The notes under the pieces: model-generated
Told to the model about the DNA's origin: nothing
Database searches by the model: none
The model's input: the letters and a program-made list of their open reading frames with translations, nothing else
In this document: piece by piece, positions 45,333 through 57,700 of the stretch
Layout of the letters: each line of letters opens with the position of its first letter
Numbering within the stretch: position 1 is the stretch's first letter
Translations under genes and position numbers: made by a program
From: Prostheceraeus crozeri
Taxonomy: Eukaryota; Platyhelminthes; Polycladida; Euryleptidae
Reading direction: 5' to 3'
Length of the DNA stretch: 64,000 bases
Assembly: GCA_907163375.1 (NCBI GenBank)
Contig: CAJQUW010008995.1
Coordinates: forward strand, 248,001-312,000

Positions 45333-45596
45333 AGGAACTGATACAACGACATTACTGAGCAAAACGTTAATATTATCCATCTATTCTTGACCAACACAAA
45401 CAGTGGAACAATTAAAATTCATCAGTTGAATACATCAGTTATTCAATGTCAATAATTTTTTTCCACTTGCATTGATTTGTCTTGTCATATGCATTTCATT
45501 ACAATGAGTAAAAATTTCATACATGAATGGAATGAAGCTACATTTGATATTTGAGAACTGATAGGTTAGAAGTATTTTTCGGTGCTGCTTTATCCT

Positions 45597-46567
45597 CACT
45601 GTAAATTGCTCAATACCAATCACATACGAAGGATGCATACCAAAATATTTCTGTATTCTCTTGGTATATATTTGTATGTTTTTCGTATTTTATTTCAAGG
45701 GGGGATGCTTTACATACTAAAGCCATACCAGCACAATGTTTTCTAATGGAAAGCATCAATGATTTCTAATATATGTTGATTTAAGGCCTTTTGTCAATAA
45801 AGATCACACTAATGCTACTACTGTTTCGTAAGTAGTGAGATAATGACATTCAAGCATCATACTTTCAATAATGAATTCGATTCTAATACACGTAATTCTA
45901 AGGCATTTCATGAATAATCAATAAGTATTCAACCATCAACAAATATTCATTATGTAATTTTGAAATGAAGCATATTATCCATCAGAAATAGAAACACATT
46001 ATAATTCATGAACGCAAAGATAGTTATGTTTGAGATATATAAGTCAACATGATTTCACGAATGACATCGCTCACATGAATAGATGTTTATCACTTGGTTC
46101 ATAAAGTAGAACTAACGAAATGTCCAGTTAATGTTGCTATACAAGTAGCATCAACGACAACCTGGTAGAGCCTAAAATGCGCACTAAATCTATTCCAATT
46201 AAATATCACTCTATCAATCACACAATATTCACGACTGGTATTACTGAAAAAAAATATTTGACAGTAGTATGTAATAGATAATTTTTTGCTATGTGAACTA
46301 AACACATACGAATGAAGACCCATTTGCATCGAGTCTCGTATATAAAACATACCAACAACTCGTATTACAGTGTAAAACAGCCAATCACAGATAGAATAGT
46401 TCGTATCGCTACATACCAATCACATGCGAAAGTAAGTGATATGTGGTATGAAAAACATACCAGATCTCTGTAAACATACGAGAATCTCGTATGGGATGTT
46501 AGTTTCAAATTGCATGTGATTTTGGTATATGTTTGTATGTAATTTTCGTATCCATCGATCTACAGTG
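45597..46567 (-). repeat. repeat family H, copy 2 (complete)
   Basis: 971 bp from cactgtaaattgctc to cgatctacagtg, so the ends are short CACTGTA TIRs. It aligns in reverse with 5511-6457 along its length. I find no convincing target duplication next to the ends. No transposase. Confidence 0.7.
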
Positions 46568-46914
46568 TTGATGAATGAGAAGCTAGATTATGCTGTATTT
46601 TCTTGGATTTGCTGTTAACCATAAATTGAGTCACTTCACTCAGTTGATGGGATAATGAAGGGAATGTGACTCTTTCATGACATTTCTCTGATAAATCAAA
46701 CCAACCATGGCTACTCCATGAAGATCACCAATTTGTACTTTGTGCTTCCACTGTTTAACAGAATATAGTGGTAAAAGCTTTTCCACAAATTTAGGATATC
46801 TAACTCCTGGAATCCTATAAAGAAGCAATGATGCAGTAGTTGCATAAATAACTATAGCCGTATTAATTTTTGCTAAGCATTTCTCCGAAGTCGTCTGGAA
46901 GCGGCTGCCACCCT

Positions 46915-47615
46915 AAGGAAAATTCTTCATGATTTTTCATGAGCTTTTTTCTCATATGTATCTCATGAAATTTCATGCGGATTTGGAGCGTTTTCTCATA
47001 AAAATCTCATTAATAAACTAGCAGTTGCTCTTTCATACTTATGAATTGATTTTTCTGGCATTTAGTTACTGAGGCATTCTTAGCCTCGCATTCGCACGCC
47101 ATGTCCACAATGTTATTTCATTCTTCGCAATAATTAACCGTTATTGTTTTTACGATAAGATAATGAACTGTGATTGCATATATCTATATTTTCAACATCT
47201 TGCATTCAACATCTAATTGCAAAGTCAAATTATATATGCATCATTTTGATAAGGCAGTTGCAGATCGCTATGATATATTCTACGAGTATATTGTTGCTTT
47301 TTATCCTTTATAGACTTAAACTTTGAAATTCTTATTGATTGAATAAGTTTTCTTATTACTCCTTCATTTCGCGGCTAGCATGCATACCGTACTACTTGTA
47401 AATTTATTTTCACAAAACCTCATGAATGCTCATAATTTTCGCATGAAATTGACCCCATGATTTTGAGATATTGTCCTCATGAATGTTCTCATTACCACTC
47501 ATTATATTCTCATCAAAGCATAATGAGAACATCATGAGTTAAATATTATTAATTATTTATATTATAATTATAATTATTAAATTTCATGAGTTCTCATGAG
47601 AAGTTTTCGTGATGG
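46915..47615 (-). repeat. repeat family J, copy 2
   Basis: Reverse copy of 22640-23260, longer at its right end. Both borders contain paired tcatgag/ctcatga words (tcttcatgatttttcatgag at the left, catgagttctcatgagaag at the right). It ends about 50 bp before the LDLa exon acceptor. Confidence 0.7.
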
Positions 47616-47663
47616 TAGTAGGCAATTGTCTACATGATCTTCCGCTTCGACTTTCAGCTGCAG

Positions 47664-47996
47664 GGGAAGGACAGGAAGAAATGACATCGTCAGGAGAGAC
47701 TGTCTCTCAGCAGCCTTCAACTTCCCTCCCTCCTCCTGTTTCGTCTGAGGCCCCTCCTGTTCCTTCAAAGTCTTCAGAAGACGTAGATGATGGAACACAG
47801 CTTCTCACGGAAGGTGGGACAGAATTCGAGAAGCGTTCCACCTCTGGCAAATCGGCATGCATGGCGAATGAAGTGATGTGTGGAAGCTCTACGAGTGGAG
47901 AAAATCCAGCAGTCCTCTGTATTCTCAAGAATTGGATCTGTGACGGTGAAGATGATTGCTATAACGGCTGGGATGAGGAGAATTGTCAGAAAACCG
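47664..47996 (+). CDS. Pro/Ser-rich linker plus LDL-receptor class A exon
   Basis: A 333-bp exon begins after the acceptor cgactttcagctgcag (AG 47662-47663) and ends at the donor aaaccg/gtaagatg (GT 47997). Both ends are phase 1, so it is a symmetric shuffling-type exon. The first 70 residues are rich in Ser, Pro, Thr and Glu (a mucin-like stalk with TSLPPPVSSEAPPVPSKSS). They lead into an LDLa module: CMANEVMCGSS, then LCILKNWICDGEDDCYNGWD and EENC. Six cysteines are present, and the Ca-binding signature W-x-CDGEDDC-x4-DE is complete. It is extracellular, part of a receptor or secreted modular protein on the same strand and in the same phase as the Ig exon at 10274. Confidence 0.85.
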
Positions 47997-48009
47997 GTAA
48001 GATGACACA

Positions 48010-48792
48010 ATCTTGACGTCCCTAATTTATCCTATAGAGAATATAAGAACCTGTATTTCTTCAATGCATGCAAATATGAGGTGATGACACTCTTACAGAA
48101 AATAGCTCGTCGCGTGATTCATAGCTGGATTAAGAGTTCGGGCCGAGGCATATATAGTGTCTGAAATAAGTAAGGGGCTTATATGTTCATCAATTAATTG
48201 ATAATAGGAAAAGCTATGCCATCGTCGCAATTTTCCTGTAGCTGAGCCACTTGATAGGCTTTTGAGATTCTTAGTCAAGTAGTTAAGGCCTGACGTAATC
48301 GATTGAATTTACTACATCAATTCATATGACGATTTATTCACGTAATTCTTGGTATTTAGTGTCTCTTTGGTGTTTTCTCTTTTATGGCTTAAGTAAACAC
48401 TATTAAACTTTACTCTGAATAGGACAACAAATCTAATGAGATGCAACATTTTCATGTTGGCCTAGGTCCGATGCGGGTCGCAGAAACCGGTCCGGTTCAA
48501 GCTCTGATGTGACTTATGAGAATATGGAGATTTTTAACCTATCTGTAAGGAGAAGACATTTCATTGATATACAATTAATGATAGAACTATTCAAAGAGAA
48601 AAAAGAGTCTGTACATATAAACAGCAATTACAAATCAGCTTGTTTTAGATTTAGTAGTCGTGATCATTTCCAACCTGATTATTAAATCCTAAATAGAGGC
48701 GAGGAACGAAATATGAAATCTAATCAACTGAGAAGTACAAATTCAAAAATTAAGGAATACATGATGCTTCAGAATACCTCACACTAAAAGGA
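48010..48792. other. no recognisable gene
   Basis: The intron side of the LDLa exon. No further exon or known repeat is identified. Confidence 0.45.
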
Positions 48793-49062
48793 TTAATGAG
48801 TCAAAAAAATCACTGATGTACCTCCTGGACCCTGGCAACGATTTGACTTTCCATCAATTCGTACTGGACAGTTTTTTCCAAGAATCTGTGTTGGTACTTT
48901 ACGCAATTTGTCAACTGTGACGTCATTCGCGTTCGTTACGGACTTGGTTAATTTCACAGCTTCATCTCTCTCGGGTTTCCAAAAAAGCCAATACCTGCTA
49001 GCACTACTTACTGAACATTCACAAATGAAGTGATGGTATACAGTTTCTAACCGCTTAGTCAT
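48793..49062 (-). CDS. possible minus-strand exon, unrecognised
   Basis: An open frame of up to 89 codons includes SRYWLFWKPERDEAVKLTK and KNCPVRIDGKSNRCQGPGG. The composition (Cys, Gly, balanced charge) looks more like protein than its surroundings do. A possible acceptor (gtgaatgttcag) precedes the middle and a donor-like gtacatc follows the GPGG end. No family recognised; a chance ORF is quite possible. Confidence 0.25.
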   Translation of the reverse strand: MTKRLETVYHHFICECSVSSASRYWLFWKPERDEAVKLTKSVTNANDVTVDKLRKVPTQILGKNCPVRIDGKSNRCQGPGGTSVIFLTH

Positions 49063-50094
49063 TCATGCCTCAATTAATCGATTTAGCAATGGAGTAATAA
49101 CACTTGGCGGTTATCCATTCATGGCCACATATGAATGCCACAATCTGCCACATATTACATGGTAAACTGAACAAAATAAAAATACATAGTAAAGAACCGC
49201 TAACATTAACAGCTAAATAGTATTTTAACTGATTATTTACCACCGTAATAGAAATCTGGAAAAATAGTGACTTTTTTTAGCAAGGGTGGCGCCAGGTCAT
49301 TCTTGAGCTATTTCTCATGTTTCATAAATAAGATGAGCTTGTAAGATCATATTTCAGCGTTTGAAACATAGGTCCTGCATCAATCAGAAGCTTAAAGTTA
49401 TGTATCTTTTCAATTCTTTTCGAGCAACACTTCGTCACGAGTGTATAATAAGACATTATATACAAGAGAAGTGAAAATGCTTCATCAACGTTGTACATTG
49501 ATGTTTGCCAAATGTTCAACAGACAGAGCGTCAGTCATCTTTCAGGGCAAGTAACACAATGAAATCGCAATGTCCAGACTGTGTGATCAGCTACTTGTAG
49601 ATGCAGCACTAAGAAATGCAGACCTACAGCCATAGCATAAAAGGACAAAGCAAAAGTAACACAATAATGAAATTGGAATAGAACAAACAGATAAAGGCAA
49701 ATCAACTAATCGGTATAAATGATTTAAAAACAAAATAAAATAATCAGGAAAGGAAACTCTCATTAACAGTACTAATAAATGCAAATGGAAAAGAAAAAAA
49801 ACAACACATCAAGCAGCAACTAAAATGATAACAATAAACGGGAAAACAAACAGCGAAAACAACGCAAGTAGGAAAACCAAACAGAAATAACGCTGAACCT
49901 AAATTAAACTAGAACTAAATTAAAAGATGAAACCTAATATCGAAGCAAAAATGAACAAATCAATATATAAATAATTACGCAAAAATAAAAACGATGAATT
50001 AAGAAAAATGCTCCTTAATAATGCTCAATAATAAAGGAACTAATGTTTTTATACTAATTGTAATACTAATGCCTGTACAGATGTAAACAAAGCG
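49063..50094. other. A-rich DNA, no gene
   Basis: From about 49620 to 50030 the plus strand is strongly A-rich, similar in character to 7980-8290. No coding motif is seen. Confidence 0.5.
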
Positions 50095-50146
50095 ATGACT
50101 ATGGCGGCTGCACGAGCAGAACAAGGGTTTTATTCTGTGGCCGCAG
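50095..50146 (+). CDS. possible short first coding exon
   Basis: ATG at 50095 (followed by a second in-frame ATG) opens MTMAAARAEQGFYSVAA and reaches gccgcag/gtgatg, a fair donor in phase 1. The 52 bp are GC-richer than their surroundings (atggcggctgcacgagcaga). No downstream partner is identified, so this is weak. Confidence 0.2.
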
Positions 50147-50579
50147 GTGATGCCATGATTATGATATTTTTTTAAGTCAGAAGCAAAGAAAATTAGACAA
50201 GCTTCCTACATTTCATTTCTCATGAGGTTGTGCTGAAAGAGGGCGATGAAACACATATTTGCATAATGCATAATTCTCTCGAAATTTTGCAGACCTATCT
50301 GCTAGATTCATCAAATATGAAGTATGCGAGCTTTCTTCAACATAGAAAGTATATTTGGATGAAATTATGAAGCACTACAAATTTGATGGGCAATTACCTA
50401 TAAAAAATATCGAAAAAAATAATAATCCACCTCAGGAAGAGTGTTGCGAATGCATTGTCACGCACGATTGCCGAGCTCAACCTCTGCCACAACTATGTTT
50501 CTTCCCTCTTATCACCAGTAGCCGTCATCATCTTTAGACCCCATGATGCCAACATGCATAATGACTAAATTGGTGTCGT

Positions 50580-51560
50580 ACTTTTGTCATTACTTCACTG
50601 TGCAGCTCTTGGTAAAAACTCCGGCTGGGTACATCAGATGTGAATAACACGTCAGATGTCTACAAGGCTTTAACAAGTCAGTGAGCCATCGAGCTAGACT
50701 GTGAGTTGGTGAGCCAGTCATAGACAAAATAGGTCGCGAAGGACAGTTGTCTTTGTGGATTTTGGTAACCCATAGAGCTTAGGAATTACAGATCCGATAG
50801 GTTTTAATTGAGAGAAGATGGTTTCGGATATTAGACCTCGATTACAGAGTTTCTTGAGCTTATCAATTACAGATTTCTCAAGCTTTTCAATCATGTCTTT
50901 ATTTGCATTGTCGAGCGAAAATTTAGAAGCATGAGATAAGATGGATTGCATTCTATCCATGGTATCTTTTGATGCTAAATCTCTGTTTACGAATGTGTCT
51001 ATCATGGAGACTGTTAACATTATAAAGCAAGTCATTGAATGCCATAATTTAACATTGCCCATGCCTATGGACGGGTTTAGCGATGTAATTTTTTTTGTGT
51101 ACGTGATGTCCAGTTTTCTTTTGATGAAAAGTTTTACCGTCAGACCGATGGCATTGTCATGGGTAGCCGTTTAGGACCCATTCTATCAAATATTTTTTTC
51201 GGGTATCTTGAATGTAATGTTTTGAAAAATTCTATCAATGACTTATGTCTTCGTTATCAAAGATATGTAGATGACACTTTCATAATTGCAAGATCCTTAA
51301 ATGACTCTCAACAGTTGCTGACTGCTTTTGATTGTGCTCACAATGATCTGAAGTTCACCTGTGAAAACGAGTCTGCTGATGGTAGCTAGCCCTTTTTAGA
51401 TGTTTTGTTGAAGCGTGATCATGAACAAAAGGCTGTCACTAGTGTGTTTAGGAAAACCTCATGGAATGGTTTGTATCTCAACTTTCATAGTTATGTCAGT
51501 TTTAGGTCAAAAACACAACCTTGACGCAGGTAATCTATATATCCTCATCCTATTCACCTC
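50580..51560. pseudogene. Penelope-like RT, rearranged pseudogene
   Basis: The minus strand (about 50950 down to 50590) encodes the N-terminal RT part: a KLKKLCNRGLISETIFSQLK helix and IPKLYGLPKSTK. After a one-base shift it continues RPILSMTGSPTHSLARWLTD. The plus strand from 50941 carries the following part: SFDAKSLFTNVSIMETVNII, a broken stretch, VMGSRLGPILSNIFFG, the active site RYVDDTFIIARSL, and FLDVLLKRDHEQKAV after a stop at 51387. The two halves therefore lie head to head, so an inversion broke the gene at about 50945. Stops and shifts confirm it is dead. It is a different family from the element at 36571-38598. Confidence 0.8.
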
Positions 51561-51762
51561 AAGACCTAATGTCGAACTCAATCGTCAAGTTTCCAAAGTT
51601 TCCTTTCTTTTAGGTCTATTTTGCAACGATTTAGTGACTTTCAATCATATCATTAGCACATACCCAACATTATTTGAAACAACGGTCAACTCAAGAAATC
51701 ATTCGACTAATAATTTCAACGACTGGCCTACTGCTGAAAATCATAGCAATATTTCGTTGTAA

Positions 51763-53357
51763 GATTCCACAATATTAGGCCTACTATTGATATTTTCAGT
51801 GAAGGACTGGATGAGACCTTTTCCTATTTATATAACCTATAAATTGATAAATTGCGTCACAGAAGCAAACCACTCCTGTCATCTTTACTCCATCCAAGAA
51901 ATAATTTGTGATTTCTGACGATCTTGTTCTTCGGTTCTGTCCTCTTTATTAATGTTTCTTATATTCCATTATTGATAAGGTTACCACTGAACTCAGGACT
52001 AAATTATTGAACTATTTCTTCAGAGTCGTGCAGGAAATTTTGAAGAGTATATTTTAGGGCATCGTGCACTCCTGTTTGGAAACATCAAATGGATTAAAGT
52101 ATGAATGTGGATTACATAATTTCCTGAAAATACAAATACCAGGTAGCTGCCGTTTATGTCCTCTGATTATCCTTGCGGAGTTATGGAATTTTGATTGGAT
52201 TTTGCTCAACGATTAACAATGATTAAGAATTTGCGGAGGCAATGTAAACAATGCCCGTGTGCACCTCCTGTAAGCAATCATGTCAATACAAATTCATAAG
52301 ACACAAAGTTGGCAGCTTCTTGCTGTTGAAGCACTTATTTCAAACATTTAGTCGACTTGCTATTCCCTCTGAGTAAAGCCAAAGCGACGTAAGTACATCT
52401 ATAGCTGCTGTATATTTTCAACTTGAATGATTTGACAAACTGACGTAACTGCATTTGCGACAGATCATGGCATCTGATTTTGAACATAATTTGATTTAGC
52501 CATAGAAATTAACAATACCATAGAAAGTCCTAGAATGGAAATTGCATGAAAATCATGACGCACGCCGGAGGAACTTAGTTGGAGCAAAATGCAAATTGTG
52601 CGAGCTTTTTTTCAAGTTTTCTGATTGGCATTTATATTTATGAAACCAATTTGTGATCTGAATTGCTGTCCCCTATTCAAAGATCATATACACAAAAGCA
52701 ATAATGAGTTTACAAAATACTGCGGCGACAGGATGACAAAGAAGGAAATCCTTTGTTCTGCACGTTCATCATTTTGAAATATCGATCCCATAATCTGCCA
52801 AGAGTATAATCAGACACATGCGCAACTTGCAATGTCGATTTACAGAACATGCATTTCTCCATCTTGAAATCAGAGGCCAATAGATCTTCGGGTATTCATT
52901 TTACTTTAAATGGCTCCCATGCTCATTATATTTGAACAATTCTCAAAATCTCTGCATGCATACGAATATCAGCTGCCAAAATATCATCAAACTATTTCAC
53001 ATAAGTCATTCAATGACTAATTGAAGAGTTCCAGCGACATTCTATTTATCTGAGAAATTATTGTAGGTAAAGAAGCTTTCAGTGTGTCTATTCCGGAAAA
53101 GCGCTAGGTTTTTTTAACTGCTTGACGGAGAAATTATCCAATAATTAGAAATTTCATCTGTGAATTCTTGAGATGTTCTTCCAACCAGCAGACCGATCAC
53201 TTTCAATTATGAATCTGTTTATTTATGACATGAAACAATACCACCAGCTCACTTAAAATTCTCTTCATGAAGCTGCAATTTGCTGTCAACAATTTCCACA
53301 ACCAACTTGGCGACGTTTGACTATGATACAATGTTTTTATCGGCATTAATCTACAAA
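51763..53357. other. no recognisable gene
   Basis: 1.6 kb with short ORFs only. Around 52500-52545 a fragment resembles 15985-16025 reversed. Nothing else. Confidence 0.45.
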
Positions 53358-53786
53358 TTGCTGTGTGATACGGTTGATAGCAGTCACAGAAACTTTGCAC
53401 AATTTGTCGTGTTTAATGTTGAACTGGCTGCTCATTGTTTGATTGCTATGATATTATGTCAGCAAATTGTGCCATTTCATTGTATACCATGTATATAAGA
53501 CTGATATCTTTGATAATGCCCAGAAATTCATTAACGGCCCGGAAATCATGGCCGGAATTCATGGCCTGGAAATGAAACCATAGAAATATTTCGCAACATG
53601 GCATACAATGATTATGACATCTACATTTTTCGGGCTGTCAATGGCAAATTGTCGAGCCGCTAACGCGGCCCTCTAATTTGCCATTGACGCCCTCAAAACA
53701 TAGCTGTCATCATATCATTAACGTTACATGTTCCAATGTTTCCCTTCTAGTCAAACAGAAGAAGAGACCACCTGTCTAATTCTGTG
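53358..53786 (-). mobile_element. P-like MITE (family B), truncated and interrupted
   Basis: Family B sequence from tgctgtgtgatacggttgat to the TIR ctaattctgtg at 53786. About 235 bp of another repeat (family C) is inserted at 53482-53720 between cattg and acgttacatg. The flanks cattg/catta suggest a 5-bp target duplication. The insertion includes a hairpin, gtcaatggcaaattgtcgag...ctaatttgccattgac. The family C repeat is therefore younger than this MITE copy. Confidence 0.7.
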
Positions 53787-55076
53787 GTCAAAATCTTTAA
53801 ATTGCTCTCCTGAAGAGTGACTGAAATTGACTTACGTGGCTTTGTGGAATCACCGACGAAATGCATGAAAAAGGAAGGCATAAATGAGAAGTAGTGGCTC
53901 CACTGAAAATACATTGAAATTGGTGCACGGCTACCTTGATAGAATGCTTTGATGTGAAGACATGAATGACACAGCCATAACCGTGTGTTAGAAGTGTAGT
54001 AAATGAATTTTGAATCTCCGAGAGCTGATTGAGTCGATCATTGGACACAGTTCGAATCATTATTTATGATACCCTAAAATGAGGGAGAGGGGAGTTGGAT
54101 GCTTCACGGGATTTCTTGGAACTCTTTTGATGACCGATCTAGTGTCACAAAATTGACAAAACCGCCAGAGGTGGCGAGACATTACCTTGAAAATAACGGA
54201 AGATGGCTTGGTATGAAAGTCTCACACAGGTTGCGCATGCTACCCATACTGTCTCAAAGCTCTAGGTTTGATTATTGTACTGTATCTGAAGCGGTTTAAT
54301 GTTACGTATGATTTCAATATTTTGAGTGCTTTCTCCAAAACTGTCGAAATTAAGATGCTCTCTAGACACAAGCTAAACATAAGAACGATTAACTTATTTG
54401 ATTTGCAGTTTAACAGGTACGGTCTAGATTAGTGGTTAACCAACAAGACTGTAACTAAATGCCATCAATTATTTCATTCATTTCATGTTTGATTACTTGC
54501 TTCTATTTTCTATCTATTAAGAAATTAATTTTGGTTTTATATTGTTGAATTGCAATAGGTGAAATACAGACTTATTTGATTAATTCGGTGAAATAAATTT
54601 CATAGCTGAAAATAACCGTGCGAGACAGAAATCTACTGGTATATCTGTGCCACACCCATATCTGCTAAGCGTCTCTGTTTTAACAGCGTTGCCGCCAAGA
54701 GAAATGAGCTGCTTGATAAATGATACTTATTTATTTTGTGAAATGTGAATCTTCTGCCCATTGCATAATACGCGTTGGGAAAATAAAGAGACAGTGGATA
54801 AAATGGATTAAAATAATGATCAGAAATATAATCATGGTCAAATCTGCACTAAATCAATCAAACGAACTTCTAATCTGAATGTTTATCTAATAACAGTAGA
54901 ATGTTCATTCCTTCATCATTGGCAAGCTCTCACTCTCATTGCAACAGATAACACAAACTCAGTCATCCGTGAACACCTCTGGCGAGACACAGAATTTCAA
55001 TTGATAGACAAGAGCCAATGCTCTGGACATTTTTTGGCAATCTCAAATGAATTTTTAAAGAAAGATTTAGATAACA
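53787..55076. other. no recognisable gene
   Basis: Short ORFs only (up to 87 codons), no motifs or repeats identified. Confidence 0.45.
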
Positions 55077-55216
55077 TTTTGTAAATGATATTAATAAATA
55101 ATTAATCTTTCGACGCACGATATTTTTCTTATTACGAAATATATTTCTGCGGACTGTCCTTGTCAATCAATTTTACAGTATTGCACAGTATGATTTGAAA
55201 TCAAATTCAGTAACAT

Positions 55217-55683
55217 ATAATGCATGATTTTGTAAGGCTTTCTATGTCAACAGGTTGAGAAGTTCCACGAAGCAAGTAATTATCTTCCTTATTGGAAATT
55301 ATTAACCTGGTACAGACTTCTATGGAAAAAGTCATGCATTATAACAGATAATGATATGATGACAGCTATGTTTTGAGGGCGTCAATGGCAAATTAGAGGG
55401 CCGCGTTAGCGGCTCGACAATTTGCCATTGACAGCCCGAAAAATGTAGATGTCATAATCATTGTATGCCATGTTGCGAAATATTTCTATGGTTTCATTTC
55501 CAGGCCATGAATTTTCCAGGCCGTTAATGAATTTCTGGGCATTATCAAAGATATCAGTCTTATATACATGGTATACAATGCATAGATTTCTTCCGTCATT
55601 ATTTGTCATAATAGCCTCGAGTCTTCGGCTCTCGGTAATTATAGCAAATAATAACCTTAAATCTATGCATTATCTATTACGTA
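55217..55683 (+). mobile_element. repeat family C, inserted in the left arm
   Basis: Ends ataatgcatgattttgtaag and, mirrored, ataatgcatagatttaagg are short TIRs. gtaac borders both sides as a likely 5-bp duplication. The interior has the hairpin gtcaatggcaaattagaggg / cgacaatttgccattgac and matches the family C piece at 53482-53720 in reverse. Confidence 0.65.
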
Positions 55684-55927
55684 ACAAGAAGAATGTCAAA
55701 ATATCATTAGTAAAGTTAAAGATAAGTCATAGACAGAGAAGTTAAACGTTCATGAGCACATAACACCTTTTATGTGCTACCTTTTCATCACATCTGCCAT
55801 AGCATGTAATTAAAGGATACCCACTTTAATTAAATTACGATATTCAATGGAAGTTAAAACTCCTCTATGATCAGGTAAATGTATTTATAACTCAACATAG
55901 CTAATAAGAAAATTTCTATGAACAATA

Positions 55928-57317
55928 CTATGGTAACACAAAAAGAAAGAAAAACATATCAAGGAAAAAATGAGAAAGTAAAGAAGGCCTAAACGATATC
56001 ATGATTTTGTTTTTCTCACCGTCGATCTCAACATCCATTATTTTGTTATTTGGAATGGAAGTTTCAAGTTTATTTTCATTGACTTCTGTAATTTGAATGT
56101 TTGTTGTGGTCGACTTTGTCAATATTTCCGATGTCATTTTCATAGTTTTTTCAGGAATCACATTATACCCATTTATGCAATCAGATCGATGGCCTGTAAT
56201 TTTCTTTGCAGTTTCCTTGCTTCCATGTAGCTTCAATTATTCTACAAACTGCGCTTCGACGTCCGGAATGGTTAATGTAGTGAGCAGAATCCTCCCCTGC
56301 TGCATCCATCAAATTTTTTATCATTGCTTTCAATGTGCTTTGACCAATAGGAGAGTTGAGGTACCACACCTTCTCCGAAAATTTTGGGTGGGCCTGTAAA
56401 GAAAATGCCCCACTCGTATCATTGCTAGGTCGCAAATGTGAAAATTTCTTAAAAAGTTGTATGAGACATCTTCCTTCTACTTTGGCAGGATAAATATTGA
56501 AACATTTTGGTTCAATGTGATGGTCACGTAGTCCTCCTTTGTTGGCTTTTGAAATGTCTTCTTTATAATTTAGAACCTCGGTTTCATCAGGGAGCTTTTG
56601 CAACGTTAGTTGAGAGCCTTCTCCCCACTTCAATTGACGCAGCTCTTGGCCACCTCGCAATCCACAGTTTATCGAAATAAGATACAACAAGGTGCGCGTC
56701 AACTTTTTCGGACAATCACTTCTCAGTACCTTTTTCCCCATAGTTCTTCCTCTAGTTCAGATGAGATAGGCGCTGCTATTTTTCGATTCAAAGAAAGTCC
56801 TTTTGAAGTGGAAATTTTCATGGCAGTATCCAATGCATCTCTGCAGTTCAGGAATAGAGGATCTGTCATCAGCTGCCAATCCAAGAGTCGTTCAAATCGA
56901 ATATATCTTTGAATGCCAAAGAATAGTCTGAGAGCGATCTCCATTTTGTTTTCTTACTTCGTGAAAGAAAAATCTCAAAGCATCCGACAGCTTTTCCTTT
57001 GAAATACAATCCAACTTTTCATGACCATCACTAGATTCTTCTGAAAGATACATGAGCTGTGATGACTCTGAATTCAATATGCTCGCATTTCTCTCGCGTA
57101 TCCAATGGTCGAAAACGTTTCTTACCCACTGATTTTGATATATAGTACCTTTTGGGATTTGTTTTCGTCTTTCTTTTTCGATTTCATCTTCCGTCATAGG
57201 AGTTGAATGACGTGAGGCAACATTGCTTTCCATGGTTGAACCACTTAGAAAGTTTGCTAAGTTATCCAAATCAACATCAAAATCAAAATCATCATCAAGC
57301 AGTGATAGATATGACAT
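55928..57317 (-). pseudogene. Crypton-like tyrosine recombinase, frameshifted
   Basis: Four overlapping minus-strand frames make up a DUF3504/KCTD1-type recombinase. N-terminal (57317-56892): IPKGTIYQNQWVRNVFDHWI and FFHEVRKQNGDRS. Middle (56944-56723): LFFGIQRYIRFERLLDWQ. Catalytic (56741-56181): LISINCGLRGGQELRQLKW (catalytic Arg) and YINHSGRRSAVCRIIEA (H-x-x-R). Last (56236-55928): KKITGHRSDCINGYNV, with the second His and the Tyr nucleophile. All catalytic residues are still recognisable, so the copy died recently, through three indels rather than long decay. The frameshifts lie near 56920, 56735 and 56200. The protein would cut and rejoin DNA by a covalent phosphotyrosine intermediate. 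It is better preserved than, and distinct from, the relic at 16240. Confidence 0.85.
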
Positions 57318-57424
57318 GACTTTGATTGGTACGTTGATAGAATATGCGAAGGTTGGAAGTGAAATAATTTTCCTCTCTATATCCCAGACAATCGCATAGC
57401 CATCCTCTATCCATTACACAATGA

Positions 57425-57700
57425 AGATTAAATAGGTAAATGCAATATCAAATATTTTTGTAGAAATCGATGCGCAAAATCATATTTGACAAGTCAATTG
57501 ACCAAAGGTTAAATCTGCTACAGGTAGAGATTTCCTTTATAGAACACTGTGAAACCCAGCATGAAGGAATCAAACAAAATTTTAACATGAACGTAACCGG
57601 GGTGTACCATAACAACGCAATGGAAAGACAGATCGCCGAAGCTGTAACAATCAGAAACAAAAATCAACAACAAATGACACTCATAGATAAATAACAAAAC
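57425..57700 (+). pseudogene. possible retroelement polyprotein tail
   Basis: A plus-strand frame includes SFIEHCETQHEGIKQNF and VYHNNAMERQIAEAVTIRNK. The RQI-x-EAV-x-I string resembles C-terminal ends of some metazoan retroelement polyproteins, but I cannot name the clade. It faces the recombinase gene and lies inside the inverted repeats. Confidence 0.3.
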
